Shown: positions 45,801 through 56,742 of the stretch, piece by piece
Position numbering within the stretch: position 1 is the stretch's first letter
How the letters are laid out: the number at the start of each line of letters is the position of its first letter
Source: Bilabrum cf. latius
Taxonomy: Eukaryota; Bigyra: Bicosoecida; Bigyra; Bicosoecida
Assembly: GCA_965178125.1 (NCBI GenBank)
Contig: OZ237758.1
Coordinates: 62,001-126,000 of the forward strand
Direction of reading: 5' to 3'
Length of the DNA stretch: 64,000 nt
Notes under the pieces: model-generated
The model's database searches: none
Told to the model about the DNA's origin: nothing
The model's input: only the letters and a program-made list of their open reading frames with translations
Made by a program: the position numbers and the translations under genes

Positions 45801-48800
45801 GCGGGCCGCGTGCGGCCGGGCATCTGCTACCACCTGTACAGCAAGCGGCGCTGGCGAGGCATGCCCACGGACATCGCCGCCGAGATCCTGCGCACCCCCC
45901 TGGAGGAGCTCTGTCTCCAGGTCAAGCTCATGCAGGCCGGGAGGGCGGCCGCGAGGCGCGGGGTGGCTCAGGGGCATGTCGGTGGGGGCGCGCCCTCGAC
46001 TAGTGGGGGTCTAGGGCTGGAGGAGGACGAGAGCGTGGCTGCATTCTTGGCCCGGGCCGTGGAGCCCCCCCCGGCGCTGGCCGTCCGTCAGGCGGTGCGT
46101 GCCCTCGTCGATGTGGGGGCCGTGGCGGTGGTGCGCAGGGGGCTGGCTTCGCCCTCGTCGTGGTCGTCGCCGGCGAGTGCGAGTGCGAGTGCGACTCCTC
46201 CGACTCCGACTCCAAGGGAGGTGTTGACCCCGCTGGGCCGGGCTCTGGCACGGCTGCCCATGGCCCCGCGGCTGGCGAAGATGGTGCTGGTGGGCTGTGT
46301 GCTTCGTTGCCTGGACCCAGTGCTCACTGTGGCGTGTGCCATGGCAGATCGATCTCCGTTCGTGATGCCCATGCGGTCCAGGGACAGGGAGCGGGCCGAT
46401 GAGGCGCGGGCCCGGCTGTGCGACGGCGCGAGGTCGGACCACTTGGCGCTGCTGGGGGCCTTCAGGGGCTTCGAGAGGGCCCGGGGGGGAGGGGGGGGTG
46501 GGGGGGGAGGGGACATGTTCCAGTTCGGGGGGCGCGAGATCCGGTTCTGCAACGACCATTTCCTGAGCCCCGTCTCTCTGGGAATGCTCCGGGGGTCCAA
46601 GGGGCAGGTGGTGGACGCCCTCCTCGAGGCGGGCACGCTCAGGAGGGAGGACCTGCGCGCGGGGGCGGGAGGCGCAAACGCGCACGCGAACAACCCGGCG
46701 GTGGTGGCAGCGGCGCTGGCCGCAGGCTTGTACCCGCACGTGGCCCGGCGGGCCCCCGGTGACACCAAGCTCAAGGGCAGAGAGGGGCAGCCGCTGGCCA
46801 TCCACAACGCCAGCGTGAACGGGGGAGGCGGGGCGGGCCGTGCGCTGCAGCGGTCTCTGGCCAGCGGCGAGGCGGGCGGGGCGTGGGCCGCCGAGGCCCG
46901 GGATTCACGCGCCTTTCAGAGGTCGAGGAGCGACCGGAGCGGGGCGTCTTCTTCTTCCAGGTCGTCGTCCTCGAGAGCGAGGGAGTGGGAGTGGCACTGC
47001 TTCCACGAGGTGAAGCAGATGAAGCAGAGCCACGGGGCCAAGGCTGTGGTCACCGAGACGACCGTGGTGCCAGCGGTGGGTGTGGCGCTGCTGTGCGGGC
47101 CAGACGAAGCGGCGGTCAGAGCAGCAGCGGGCTTCCCTCTGGCCTGGCGCATGCACGGCGAGGGGGGGGTTGCTGGGTAGATCTAGGGGGAGAGGGGAGT
47201 CAAGGGGGCGGACGGAAAGATGGGCAAAGGCAAGGGCAAGGGCAAGGGCAAGGGCAGATCTCATCGGGGAACACCGCTTGTTCCCGCCTCTTCCATGCCT
47301 GTGTTCCCCAGCGCCCTCCCCGCCGCCCCCGGTCTGGCACAGAGCGGCCCCCTCCAGGTGCTTGAGCAGCTGGCTCTCGCGGCGGGCTGCTTCGACGGGC
47401 CCAGGGAACAGTGGCCCCTGCGGCCCGGGGCGGCCTCCTCCAGCGAGCGCCCAATGGCCCGCGGGATCCCAGCCGAAGTCCTTGCCGGGTGGCCCGCCGG
47501 CCTCCGAGAGGCTGCCCTCCGGGTGTAGGCGCAGCTGGGCAGGGCGAGGGATGCGCCCGTGGTAGACCCTGGGTGGGCGCTGGTGGCGGCGCGGGCGGAC
47601 GAGGCCGCTGGTGCAGCCGCGGCGCAAGTGGCTGCGGCGCGGGGGCGAGGAAGCGGCGTGGCGGTGGGAGGAGCGGGGGGGGCAGGGGTGGGGGCAGGGG
47701 CGGGTGGGGCCGTGCTGCAGGCCCTGCATCCAGGCGGCGAGTTGGCGGTCATGTCTGCGGTGTCCAGTGGTGTGACGAGTGGTGCCCCTGCATCCGCTGC
47801 AGGCGAGGACGGCAAGGGCAAGGAAGATGGGGAGGAGGAAGAGGATGAGGAGGCCCCGGCCCGCGGCCCGCTACGAGTGGACGACTGGATCGCGTTCGGT
47901 GCTGCGAGGGCGGAAGGCCTGGGGCTGGCGGTGCTGCGGCTGCGGCTTCGGACTGCCCTGACTCTGGCGGCCTAGGGCAGGCTCTTCGATGGGTCCTCCG
48001 GTCTGGGCGAGGGTCACGCTGAGTCGCTCGCTGGGGCGGTGGGGGATGTGCTCGCCCTGGAGACCTTCGGGCGGCGAGCCTCTGCGGCGACTGGGGTGCG
48101 GACAGATGCGGGCAGGGGAAGGGGAAGGGGAAGGGGAAGGGGCAGAGGTAGAGCTGGAGGCAGGGGGCGGGGATCGAGGGGTGGCGATGGGGGCATGGAA
48201 AGGGGTAGGGGCAGGGGCAGGGGCTACGGAAGCAGCAGCGTTGAAGGTGGTGGGGATAGGGCAGGGAGCCATCGGGGTGGGGGATCCAGCAGGGGGAGGG
48301 GTGGCGGCGGGGGCAGGGGACGAGGGAGCGAGAGGGAGAAGGGGAGGGGGAGGGGGTCGTCTGTCCCCCTGGTGCCGTTCTAGGCCTCAGTTTCGATGGC
48401 GAGGGCAGCCAGCGAGGGGGAGGGGTGGATGCGAGAGAGAGGGACTAGAAGTGGTCGGGGTGGGTTGGCATCGCACGGGGGTGCATCACATGGGGGTGCA
48501 TCGCGGGGTCCAATGCAGAGGGGTGTGAGCGACAGTGCAACGAGCAGCAGGACAAAACAAGTCGTGGCTCGCGGTAGCACGGGTGGGGCCATGGCTCGCG
48601 GTAGCACGGGTGGGGCCATGGCTCGCGGTAGCACGGGTGGGGCCATGGCTCGCGGTAGCACGGGTGGGGCCATGGCTCGCGGTAGCACGGGAGGGGTGTC
48701 TGCTCATGAGCATAGGGGGCAAGATAGCGTTGGCCACGGTAAAAAGAGCGGTGAAGGCCAGTCGAAGAAGAAAGGAAGGCGCACCAAGAAGGCCAAACGA

Positions 48801-49007
48801 GCGGAGAAGCCTGCTGGAGAAGGCAGGGGTGCAGAAGCTGGTCTACCGGATGCGCGGGCCCCAGCTGTTTCAAGCAGTTCGGCTGCATAGGCTGCAATTG
48901 CTGCTGCAGTGGCAATGGGGATCGTTCCAAGCACCGAAGGTGGGGCGAGGACGAACAGCTCAGCAAGCTATGCAAGCGTGCCAGCCGCCAAGCCTCTCGA
49001 TCTATAA
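42900..49007 (+). CDS. R3H-domain DExH RNA helicase (YTHDC2/NIH-like)
   Basis: Putative nucleic-acid helicase, 2035 aa, ATG 42900 to TAA 49005-49007. An R3H domain lies at about residues 38-105 (VQRKFVHHLCGQLGL, RRIIVKRK). The helicase core follows: I SGATGCGKSTQVPQ, Ia [63 protein letters not shown]. Between the RecA lobes a large acidic insertion contains a CCHC/C2H2-like finger (CSLCGARAF...HVATC). The HA2 and OB regions run to about 47150. Beyond, the protein continues through TAG at 47178, 47184, 47526, 47973, 48381 and 48888 into Ala-rich, then RGRGRG, then a 27-bp repeat region and a Lys-rich tail. The R3H-plus-DExH architecture matches plant NIH and animal YTHDC2, but no YTH domain is visible. 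Confidence 0.88.
48564..48698 (+). repeat. 27-bp tandem repeat, 5 copies
   Basis: Encodes MARGSTGGA nonapeptides (first copy VARGSTGGA, last copy MARGSTGGV) in the C-terminal tail of the R3H-DExH helicase. Confidence 0.95.
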
Positions 49008-49467
49008 TGCTCCGAAGCTTGCAAGGTATACAAATATACATACACAAATGTATTCTAAATTGGTCGTCTTCACAAGTTGATGAGACCATGCCAGCAACAC
49101 AAGCAATGAAAAAATGAAAAAAGGGAATTCGGGCACGAGGAGTCGCACCTCGGATTCTTCGGCCACAACGAAGTGTGATACTGTTTCACCATACCCGACA
49201 AATACAGAGGGCCAGATGACAATATACATATCAGACCAAAAGTTTATTGGAGACGTTGATGAGAGTAGTTTACTCCAATCCATCGACGTTGGATGTCCGA
49301 GGGAATTCTATACATATTGCGTGAAATAGGGTAGTTTTGGTACTTTCAGTTCACCACAGCAAGCCGAGGTGCAAACCCGAGTAGCGCTCAATCCATGTGG
49401 TGGCCACCGGCAAGCTTGGTCTCAGAGAGGCCTTGGCTTCATTTCATGGCTCCACCGCTGCGCCTGT
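49008..49467. other. AT-richer intergenic region with a possible small ORF
   Basis: Between the convergent helicase and EGF-protein genes. A plus-strand ORF from ATG 49114 runs 71 codons to TAG 49327-49329, with ordinary composition (TEGQMTIYISDQKFIGDV, SIDVGCPREFYTYCVK). If TAG is sense it continues into antisense of the EGF gene. No homology recognised; it may be UTR. Confidence 0.3.
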
Positions 49468-52167
49468 TCAGAGGGCGAAGTTGCCGCCGCCGCCTCCGGC
49501 CAGGGCATTCTGCTCAGAGCAGTCGAGCCCGGCGTACCCGCTGAAGCACGAGCAGGTCCCGGTGGACTGGTCGCACATGCCGCGGTCCGAGCACACGGGC
49601 TGGTCGTTGATGCCGCCCGTGCCGAACTGGATGTAGTACAGACCGGCCGCCGGGTCCGTGGAGGAGGTGCCGCACACGCGCTCGGAGAAGTCCAGGCCGG
49701 CGTTGAAGCCCACGAAGACATTCTCGATGGAGCTCCTCAGCGCGTCATCAGGGTGCATCGCACTGTAGCGCTCCGCGTCGGCCAGGCGGGAGGTGTTGAA
49801 GGTCATGGGGAAGCCAGTGCCGCTGACGGGGCCGAAGAAGTCCGCGTCGCCGGCGACCTTCCAGACGTACCTGTCGATGCTGGTGGACGTGTCCACGACC
49901 TTGATGATCAGCGTGCCCGACTCTGCCACGGGGGCGTGGTTGTCGTGGAACGCGACGTAGATGTCCTCGGGCCCTGTGTTCTCGATGGTCACCGGCTGCT
50001 TGGGCAGGAAGAACTCGTAGATGTCCCCGGCCTGGCTGCTGAGCAGCTGCGATGTGTTCCCCAGGCCCACGAAGTCCTGTCCATTGGTAGGCACCACGCC
50101 GTCGAAGCCGGTGGGGATGCCGCCGAACAGGTTCTGGTTCTGGGGGGTCATCCCGCGGCTGAACGAGTTGTTCGAGTATGCCACGAACTCATCGTTGATG
50201 AAGAGGGCCATGGGCGTGTAGTCGTCCTCAAGGATCTCGATGGTCACCTTGAGGTCGTACGTGGGGTTGCTGTCCACGGGGGCGCCGAAGGACAGGTTGT
50301 GCGCCACGTGGTTGTTGGCGGTCACGTTGCCCACTGCCTCGCCCGTGAGGATGAACAGCTGGTTGCTGGCCTCGAACACGGGCTCGGCAAGGTAGTCGAT
50401 CTCGTAGATCAGGTTGTCCGCGCGGGAGGCGTTGAGCCGGTACAGCTGGTCGTTGATGGTGTGCGAGGGGTCGGGCACGCCGCTCTGGCCCTCACCGAAC
50501 TGCCAGACGAAGCCCACCTTGGCTGCCTCGCGGGTGAACATGGCCGCGTTCGTCAGTACGTCGTAGACGGCAAGGTTCGACCCGCTGGTGTCCGAGGGGC
50601 GATGCACCTGCACATCCAGGTCGTTGTACACGTTCCCATACTTGTCGAATACCTGGTACTCGAAGATGGACTGGTTGTTCACGCCGTTGATCTCGGCCGC
50701 GTCATCGATCACCTGGATGCGGAACTTAAGGGTCTCCCTGGGCCCGTCTCCGATGGGGATCACCGCGATGTTCTCATGCACTGACTGCATGTCGCCCGCG
50801 CGTGTGTCGACCTTGGCCCCGCCCTTGCACAGCATAGACGGGTGCGAGACTCCGCTGAGGTCGGGCACGTCGCCCATGGACTCGTCGAAGGTGATGGCCA
50901 GCCTGTAGAACGTGTCCGTCTCAAGCTCGGTGATGGTCACCGACTGCACCTTGGAGCGCATCGTCACTCCGTCCACCACGAAGTCAGCGAGCACATCGTT
51001 GGGCATGTCCTTGAGCGCGTTCAGCACGACGGTCCCCTGCGCCGTGGTGGTCACAGTGGGGTCGAAGAAAGCGCTCTGGTACTGCGCGCCGGTGTTGGCG
51101 TCCGTGTACACGATGGCCACGTAAGGGTCCACCATCTCGCCGTTGTAGGGGCAGCGCACGTCGAGGTACTGCACCTCCCCCGTCTCGGGGAGGCCGTAGT
51201 TCAGCTCCAGGTCGGTGCCCACCGTGGTCAGTGGATCGTCGCCCAGGGGGCACAGCCGCTCCGAGCAGTCCATGCCGGAGTACCCCGCGTCGCAGATGCA
51301 CCGCTGGTACTTGTCGGCGTCCCACAGCCCGTACTCGAACTCGGAATCGACCAGCGCCAGGTACTCGCTCTGGGAGCGGCACACTCCGTGCCCGCTGCAC
51401 TCGTTCGGGCACGCCGTCCGCTGGCAGGCGTTGCCCTCATACCCCGCGAAGCAGTTGCAGGTGCCGCTGGAGCGGTCGCAGGTGCCCACGGCGGAGCACT
51501 CGGCGGAGAAGTGGCCCTCTTGGGAGCGCACGTAGAAGGGGAGCACCGTCTGGTCACTGGTGCCGTACAGCTGGGAGGGATTGCGCTCCCACCAGCCCTC
51601 AGGCCGGATCTGGGGGTTCAGCGAGGTGGACGTGGTCACACCAGAAGGGAAGTCAGCCGCGGTGGAGGAGGGGCCGCCGCTGTGCAGCTGGTTGTCGTGG
51701 TCGATGTCGCCCTGGGGGACATCCACGAAGGCGTTGCCGAACGGGCACACGCCTGCGATGAAGGCAAGTGATGAAACTAAAGTAAATTACAGCTGTTGCG
51801 CATAGTAATGTTGACACCGTGCACTGCATCGCGACAAGGAGAATCTCGGATGGACCCAACGGCTGCTGGTGCGTTGAACCGATCGAGACCGGACGCAGCG
51901 ATGGAAACTCACGCTCGCTGCAGTCCGAGCCGATGAAGCCGTCAAAGCAGCTGCACACATCGTAGTTCGTAGTGCCTGCGGCATGAAGTGCTCAAGAAAG
52001 GGCTCAGGTGTTGGTTCGCTGTGCGATGCGTTGGATAGTCCTCCGAAGCACCGCGTGCACTGGTTACCCTTTCTCTCACACTGTCCGTTGCCGGAGCAAG
52101 CATTGGGACAATCAGCAATTACTTGATGGACAGCCGCAGCTGCCAATACAAAGGCTACAGATCGCAT
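49468..52167 (-). CDS. Secreted EGF-like repeat protein
   Basis: Predicted extracellular or cell-surface protein, 815 aa. Exons are 52167..52068, 51975..51913 and 51752..49468, joined in phase 1 twice (donors GTAACC and GTGAGT; introns 92 and 160 nt). Signal peptide MRSVAFVLAAAAVHQVIA is followed directly by Cys-rich EGF-like modules (CPNACSGNGQCERKG, CSCFDGFIGSDCSE, CNCFAGYEGNACQ, CPNECSGHGVC, CICDAGYSGMDCSERLCPLG). A long middle region without Cys clusters is probably beta-sandwich, and carries Asn-x-Ser/Thr sites. A final EGF-like module (CSDRGMCDQSTGTCSCFSGY) lies at the C-terminus. No transmembrane helix is evident. Stop TGA, no TAG. Similar EGF-ERxCPxGDDP proteins are, from memory, common in SAR and haptophyte algae. 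Confidence 0.85.
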
Positions 52168-52338
52168 GGTTGGATGAAATATGCAGGAGGCGTTGGACTG
52201 GGGGTCGCAATTTGTCACAGCTCGGAGCGACAATAGGCTGGTGGTCGCAACTCCATGTGGCGAACTTTCGCCTTCGGTTCGGAAGGTGGTCAACGTGCGA
52301 TCTCAACTTCACTGCCAATCAGTGCCTGTAAAACGGAA

Positions 52339-55039
52339 ATGTCAGGGTGGAGTGACATGAGAGGGTTTGGGAGCGGCCTGCCCCGAAAATCACACGACCC
52401 CGATCAGTCGGAAATCAGCCATGCATATATGGAATATGTGAGAAAGGTGCTCGCTCCAACCTGGTCTCTTTCATGCTATCGATCTATTATTTTTCTTGAT
52501 ACGATTCATTCTTACATTGTAGATAGAACGAATGGATCAAGAAGCACTCGAGAGGCAGAAACGATTCAGGGAAAGGATGCCCCAACTAGTCAAGGAGCGT
52601 CAAGAACGCTTGAGCCTGGAAATGGCTCATCGCCTGCAGCATGGGACGTCAGAGCCAACCATAATGGAGGAGCACCTGCGCTAGCGACGGCTAGGAGGTA
52701 TGCGAGACCCCGCTGATATGGCCGCGATCATGCAAGCTATGGGCGGAACACCACCGTCCTCGCGCCCACCCCCCTTGGCCAGGCACGAGCTTCCCATCGG
52801 CATTTCCGCAGCCCTTGGAGGAGCATCTGACAGTGAACCCGGTTCGAATGGCGGCGGCGCGGAGACGGACGAGCAGATGGCAGCCCGCCTGGCCCGGGAG
52901 GACGCCGCCAGCGAGACGTACCTCTCTGCCCTGCATTCGGGGGGCTCTGCCAGGACGGGGGCTGCGAGGGGGGGCGCCAGGGGGCCTGAGATGCGGCTGG
53001 GAAGCGGCCCGGGGGCTGGTCTGGCCTCTTCCATACCCGGTATCAGCGGGCGCGGGACCGTCCGGGATCCGTGGGCATCTGGCGAGGGCGGCAGGAGACC
53101 CCGGGGGGGCGGCAGCAGTGGGGGCCCACTGGGCGGCGGCAGCGGCATTCCCAGCTACCTGATGTCCCAGGCCTCGGATATGCACAGGAGGATGGGCATT
53201 GGACCGGGTGGTGCAGGTCCAGGAAGTGTGACGAGTGCGGCGGGGGGAAGGGAGGACGACGAGGCCGCCTCACGCGAAGCGGCCCGTCGCCGCCGCATGC
53301 TGCTAGGGGGCTCCTCTATCTCCCAGCAGCCCGCAATAGTGACCCGCGGTGGGAGGGACAGAGGTGGTGTCCATGCCAGAGATGGTGGTGCGGGTCCTCT
53401 GGCGTAGAGTCCGGTTGACCTGGACCTGGACAGCTCAAGCGATATGGAAATGGATGTTGACGTGGATGCGGGCGCCGGCGGGCCCTCAGGCGGCGCTCCC
53501 TCGACTCCTCCTACAGATGTCCTGGCTGCACCCCCGGACCCCAATTTGATGTCCGAGGAGGAGCAGCTCCAGTGGGCCATGCGGCAGTCGGAGGCGCTGG
53601 CCAAGCAGGCAGCCGAACAGGCCAGGGCTGACTAGACCTAGACCTAGACCTAGACCTAGGGCGGGGCTGGCAGCCAGCAGGCCCAGCTGGCCGGGGCGAA
53701 AGCGGCCCTGCAATCGGCAGAGGACGAGCTGATGGCCATCCAGGTGAGCCTGGCAGAGGTCAGGCGATATACATAGGAAGGTAGGGAGCTCACGAGGCGG
53801 CGGGATGAGCTGCGGGGGTTAGTCCGGCAGCGATAGGCAGAGGTGGCTAGCCTCGAGCAAATGGTGGGCGGAGAGGAGGGTGGGAGTCGGAGCGAGCCGC
53901 CTCCTCCACCGGCCTATGGGGGCACACCTTCGCCTGCATCGGCAGACCCATCCCAGGCGTACGCCTCGGTCAGCAACGGCAGTGGGGCCTCCCCATCCCT
54001 GGGGCGGACGGAAGACCCGGCAGTGCTCCGTGATGCTCTTCGGAGAGAGCTCTGGGGGAGCAGCGGCAGCGGCAGCGGCAGGGGCAGGGTATTGTCCAGC
54101 GCGGGTGCGAGCAGCCAGTGCGCTGGCACTGGTGCCGGCGTGGGTACAGGGGGTTCCTGGGGTGTGTAGGGCACTGACACGGGGGCGTCCTCTGGCCGTG
54201 GCACTGCAGGTGGCTTGCAAGTGGCCTAGAGAGGGGGCGCGGGCGCAGGCACCGGCACCGGCACGGGCAGTAGATCGAGAGACTCGCCGCCGTCGGGCTC
54301 GTACTCCACGTCGTCCTCTCTTTTTTCGTCCTCTCGGGCCCGCAGCGGGGAGCAGGAAAGGGAGGCCAGGGACCGGCGCATGGCCGAGATGCTGGCGCGC
54401 AGGGAACAACGGGAGGCCAGGGAACGGGGCATGGAGGAGATCCGGGCACGGGCAAAGCGGCTGCGGCTGGGGGCTGGCAGGAGAGAGAGGGGGGGTGCAG
54501 GGGAGCGAGGCACTGCAACCGGGTCCAGCTCTGGAATCGGCACTGGAACACGAAATGCAAGGGGGGCGGGAGGGGGGGCCGGCAGCCGATCCCCTCTTGA
54601 CAGCGGCGGGCCAAGCATGCGTGTTCCCCGCCTCGGAGGAACGAGCAGGACGCGCGCGAGCGCATCCTCTAGGAGCAGGACTGGGGCAGGCGCAGGCGCA
54701 AGGACTGGAACTGGGGCGGGGACTGGGACTGGGATTGGCTCGAACTTGGGCGGGCGGGGCACTCGTTTGTCCACGGGCGGGGCCTCAAGTCTACGGTCGG
54801 GGCGGGGGTACAGTGGGGGGACGGGGAATAGCGGTCGTCGAGCCGCAGCAACTGCAGCCTCCGGCAGTAGACTCTCCGAGCCATCGTCTGCGCGAAGCCC
54901 GCAAGCATCGCTGGCGATCGCGGCTGCTCGCGACCGGGGCGCTGGTTCTGGGTCTGGATCTGGCACTGGGCGCGGCTAGGTCTCGACCCATACAGGCGGG
55001 CAGATGCGCGCGTCACGTGCCACGTGGGGCCGGAGGTGA
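52339..55039 (+). CDS. Ubiquitin-interacting-motif protein with Gln-Thr repeat
   Basis: Function unknown. Exons are 52339..52437 and 52523..55039 (intron 85 nt, GTGAGA...TTGTAG, phase 0), 871 aa. The start of exon 2 is helical and charged (RMDQEALERQKRFRERMPQL). A UIM-like helix ETDEQMAARLAREDAASETY occurs near residue 145, and a better UIM, EEEQLQWAMRQSEALAKQA, near residue 385. Immediately after it five TAGs in nine codons encode Gln-Thr repeats. A coiled coil follows (GAKAALQSAEDELMAIQVSL). Long Gly/Ser/Arg low complexity and a basic helix (RRMAEMLARREQREARERGM) complete it. TAG codons number about a dozen; stop TGA at 55037. A role as a ubiquitin adaptor is inference from the UIMs. Confidence 0.62.
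53633..53659 (+). repeat. (TAGACC) hexanucleotide repeat
   Basis: Four and a half TAGACC units in the UIM gene frame, giving Gln-Thr-Gln-Thr-Gln-Thr-Gln-Thr-Gln if TAG is Gln, or five stops under the standard code. Confidence 0.95.
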
Positions 55040-55224
55040 CACTCCGGATGGTGTGTGACAAGCTCGCAATAACTAGATACTTGTTCAGTACATACGATTT
55101 AGGCGCAGTGTACATCGGGTCGGGGCCGCCCCAGCAGAGGGTCCGGCACACACGCTCCTACCCTTCCTCTTCTCTTCTCTTCTCCCCCCACCCCACCCCG
55201 CCCCGCACCCGATGCCACCCCGGA

Positions 55225-56742
55225 TCACATGCCCCCTCTGGCTGCCATCATGCCGCCCCATGGCCGGCGCTCTCCCGCCCCCGACGGGGGAGGCGCGGGC
55301 AACGCACCGTCCACAGGCCCCCCCGGCACGCTCACACCGGTGCGTCCCCCCGCGCCCGCCCCACCTGCGGGGCTCGCACTCGCACCCGCGCTCCCAAACC
55401 CACTGCCACCCATCCCAGCCCCGGCCCCAGCCCCAGCCCCGGCCCCGCCGACCGACGCCACGGACGCAGACAGGCCGTCTGCGCCCGCCCCTGCTCCTGC
55501 CCCCGAGCCCGAGCCCGCCATCCCGCGGTAGGGAGCCTCAGGGCCCTTCCCTCCGCTGCCAGACCCCCCCATGCCCCCGTATCCCCCAGGGGATGCCCCC
55601 GAGGAGGGGGCGCCGGCGTGAGACGGCGACCCCGCCATGAGATCGCTCGCGCTCGCGTCCAGCAGTGCCCTTGTTCCCTCGCCCTCCTCCGCCTCCGCGG
55701 CCCGGCCCATGATCCGCCGCAGCACGTCCCTCCCCGACTCCTCCTTGGCCGTCTCGGGATTGAGATAGTCCCTGAACCCGTCCCTCTGCCACTGGGCCGT
55801 GAACCTCTTGTTGAAGAGCATGGCGCCCGCGATCAGGTCACCAGCGTAGGTGCTCACGTTGCGCCGCTGTGAGAAGGCCTTGGGCACGTTCTTGTTGATG
55901 GCGCGCCACATGTACAGGAAGAGCCCCCTGATCTTGTCGATGACCGTCGCGTCCGATATCTTCGAGTATGCGATGAGCGCGCACCTGACGAGGGCCTCCC
56001 AGAATTCGGCGAAGGAGAGCTTCCGGATGCGGCTGTCAGGGGCCACGTCGTGCAGCGAGCTGAGGTAGATGTCACCCAGCTCGAGCGTGGACAGGATCAC
56101 GCTGTTGCTCAGCTCGAAATCGCTCGCGAACTTGAGGAACTCCTTGTACCCCAGCGCGCTCTTCATGCTGTTCGTGGCCCCACCCAGCCCGCGCCTCGCC
56201 GGACTGGTGAGACCAGAGCGCACGCTGCGGGAAGAGGACCCCAGCTCCGAGGCCCCGTCGCTGCTCCTGAACCTCCCCCCGGCACCCCCCGATGCAGCCC
56301 CCGCCCCTGCCGCAGCCACGGGGTTGGCGCCCGAGGCGTAGAACTGGAAGATCTGCTCGAGGGCGTCCTTGTAATACCGGAACAGGGCATTCACCTGCTC
56401 GTCCAATACGAATTTGTCGATGGGCTGCGGCTGCCTTCGTCCCGCCATAGGCAGCACGTTTTCTGTTAGGAGCGCGTTGAACGAGTGCTCCACGCCCATG
56501 CGGCGCTTCTTGGGATACACCTTGGCGCTGAGCTTCATGAGCGCTGTAAGGAAGTCGGAGAAATCCATCTTGTGCATCCCTTTCGTCGCACGCTTCTTCT
56601 TCACTTCAGCCGTGTACACCACGTTCACATCCGCGACAACTAACTGCTTGTCATCCCCGCTCATTGCGCTGGGCCCGACGATGTGGCATTCCTTCGCAAA
56701 CTTCACGAATTGTTGTGCCTGCGATACAAGATGATATGTCAT
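55225..56742 (-). CDS. p25-alpha (TPPP-like) domain protein
   Basis: 505 aa, no in-frame TAG, stop TGA 55225. The N-terminal 70 residues match a p25-alpha fold: FVKFAKECHIVGPSAMSGDD, LVVADVNVVYTAEVKKK, MDFSDFLTALMKLSAKVYP. A second, similar unit follows a low-complexity spacer: YKEFLKFASDFELSNSVIL, LELGDIYLSSL, RKLSFAEFWEALVRCALIAY. It continues into DKIRGLFLYMWRAINKN and a Gly/Ala/Pro-rich tail. Such proteins bind microtubules and are typical of ciliated organisms, so a cytoskeletal or axonemal role is likely. The start at ATG 56742 is uncertain: a possible acceptor (GTATCGCAG) eight codons in suggests an upstream coding exon between 56750 and 57050. It is convergent with the UIM gene. Confidence 0.72.
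   Translation of the reverse strand: MTYHLVSQAQQFVKFAKECHIVGPSAMSGDDKQLVVADVNVVYTAEVKKKRATKGMHKMDFSDFLTALMKLSAKVYPKKRRMGVEHSFNALLTENVLPMAGRRQPQPIDKFVLDEQVNALFRYYKDALEQIFQFYASGANPVAAAGAGAASGGAGGRFRSSDGASELGSSSRSVRSGLTSPARRGLGGATNSMKSALGYKEFLKFASDFELSNSVILSTLELGDIYLSSLHDVAPDSRIRKLSFAEFWEALVRCALIAYSKISDATVIDKIRGLFLYMWRAINKNVPKAFSQRRNVSTYAGDLIAGAMLFNKRFTAQWQRDGFRDYLNPETAKEESGRDVLRRIMGRAAEAEEGEGTRALLDASASDLMAGSPSHAGAPSSGASPGGYGGMGGSGSGGKGPEAPYRGMAGSGSGAGAGAGADGLSASVASVGGAGAGAGAGAGMGGSGFGSAGASASPAGGAGAGGRTGVSVPGGPVDGALPAPPPSGAGERRPWGGMMAARGGM

Noticed and set aside
42900-49007. Many long ORFs antisense or in other frames to the GC-rich genes (for example minus-strand ORFs over the helicase and plus-strand ORFs over the EGF gene)
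   Set aside because: High GC depletes stops in all frames; none shows recognisable motifs, whereas the chosen frames carry conserved domains.
49128-49143. Resemblance to a cDNA-library EcoRI adaptor (GAATTCGGGCACGAGG)
   Set aside because: It differs by an extra G from the adaptor I remember and lies in continuous sequence; probably chance, though worth a vector screen.
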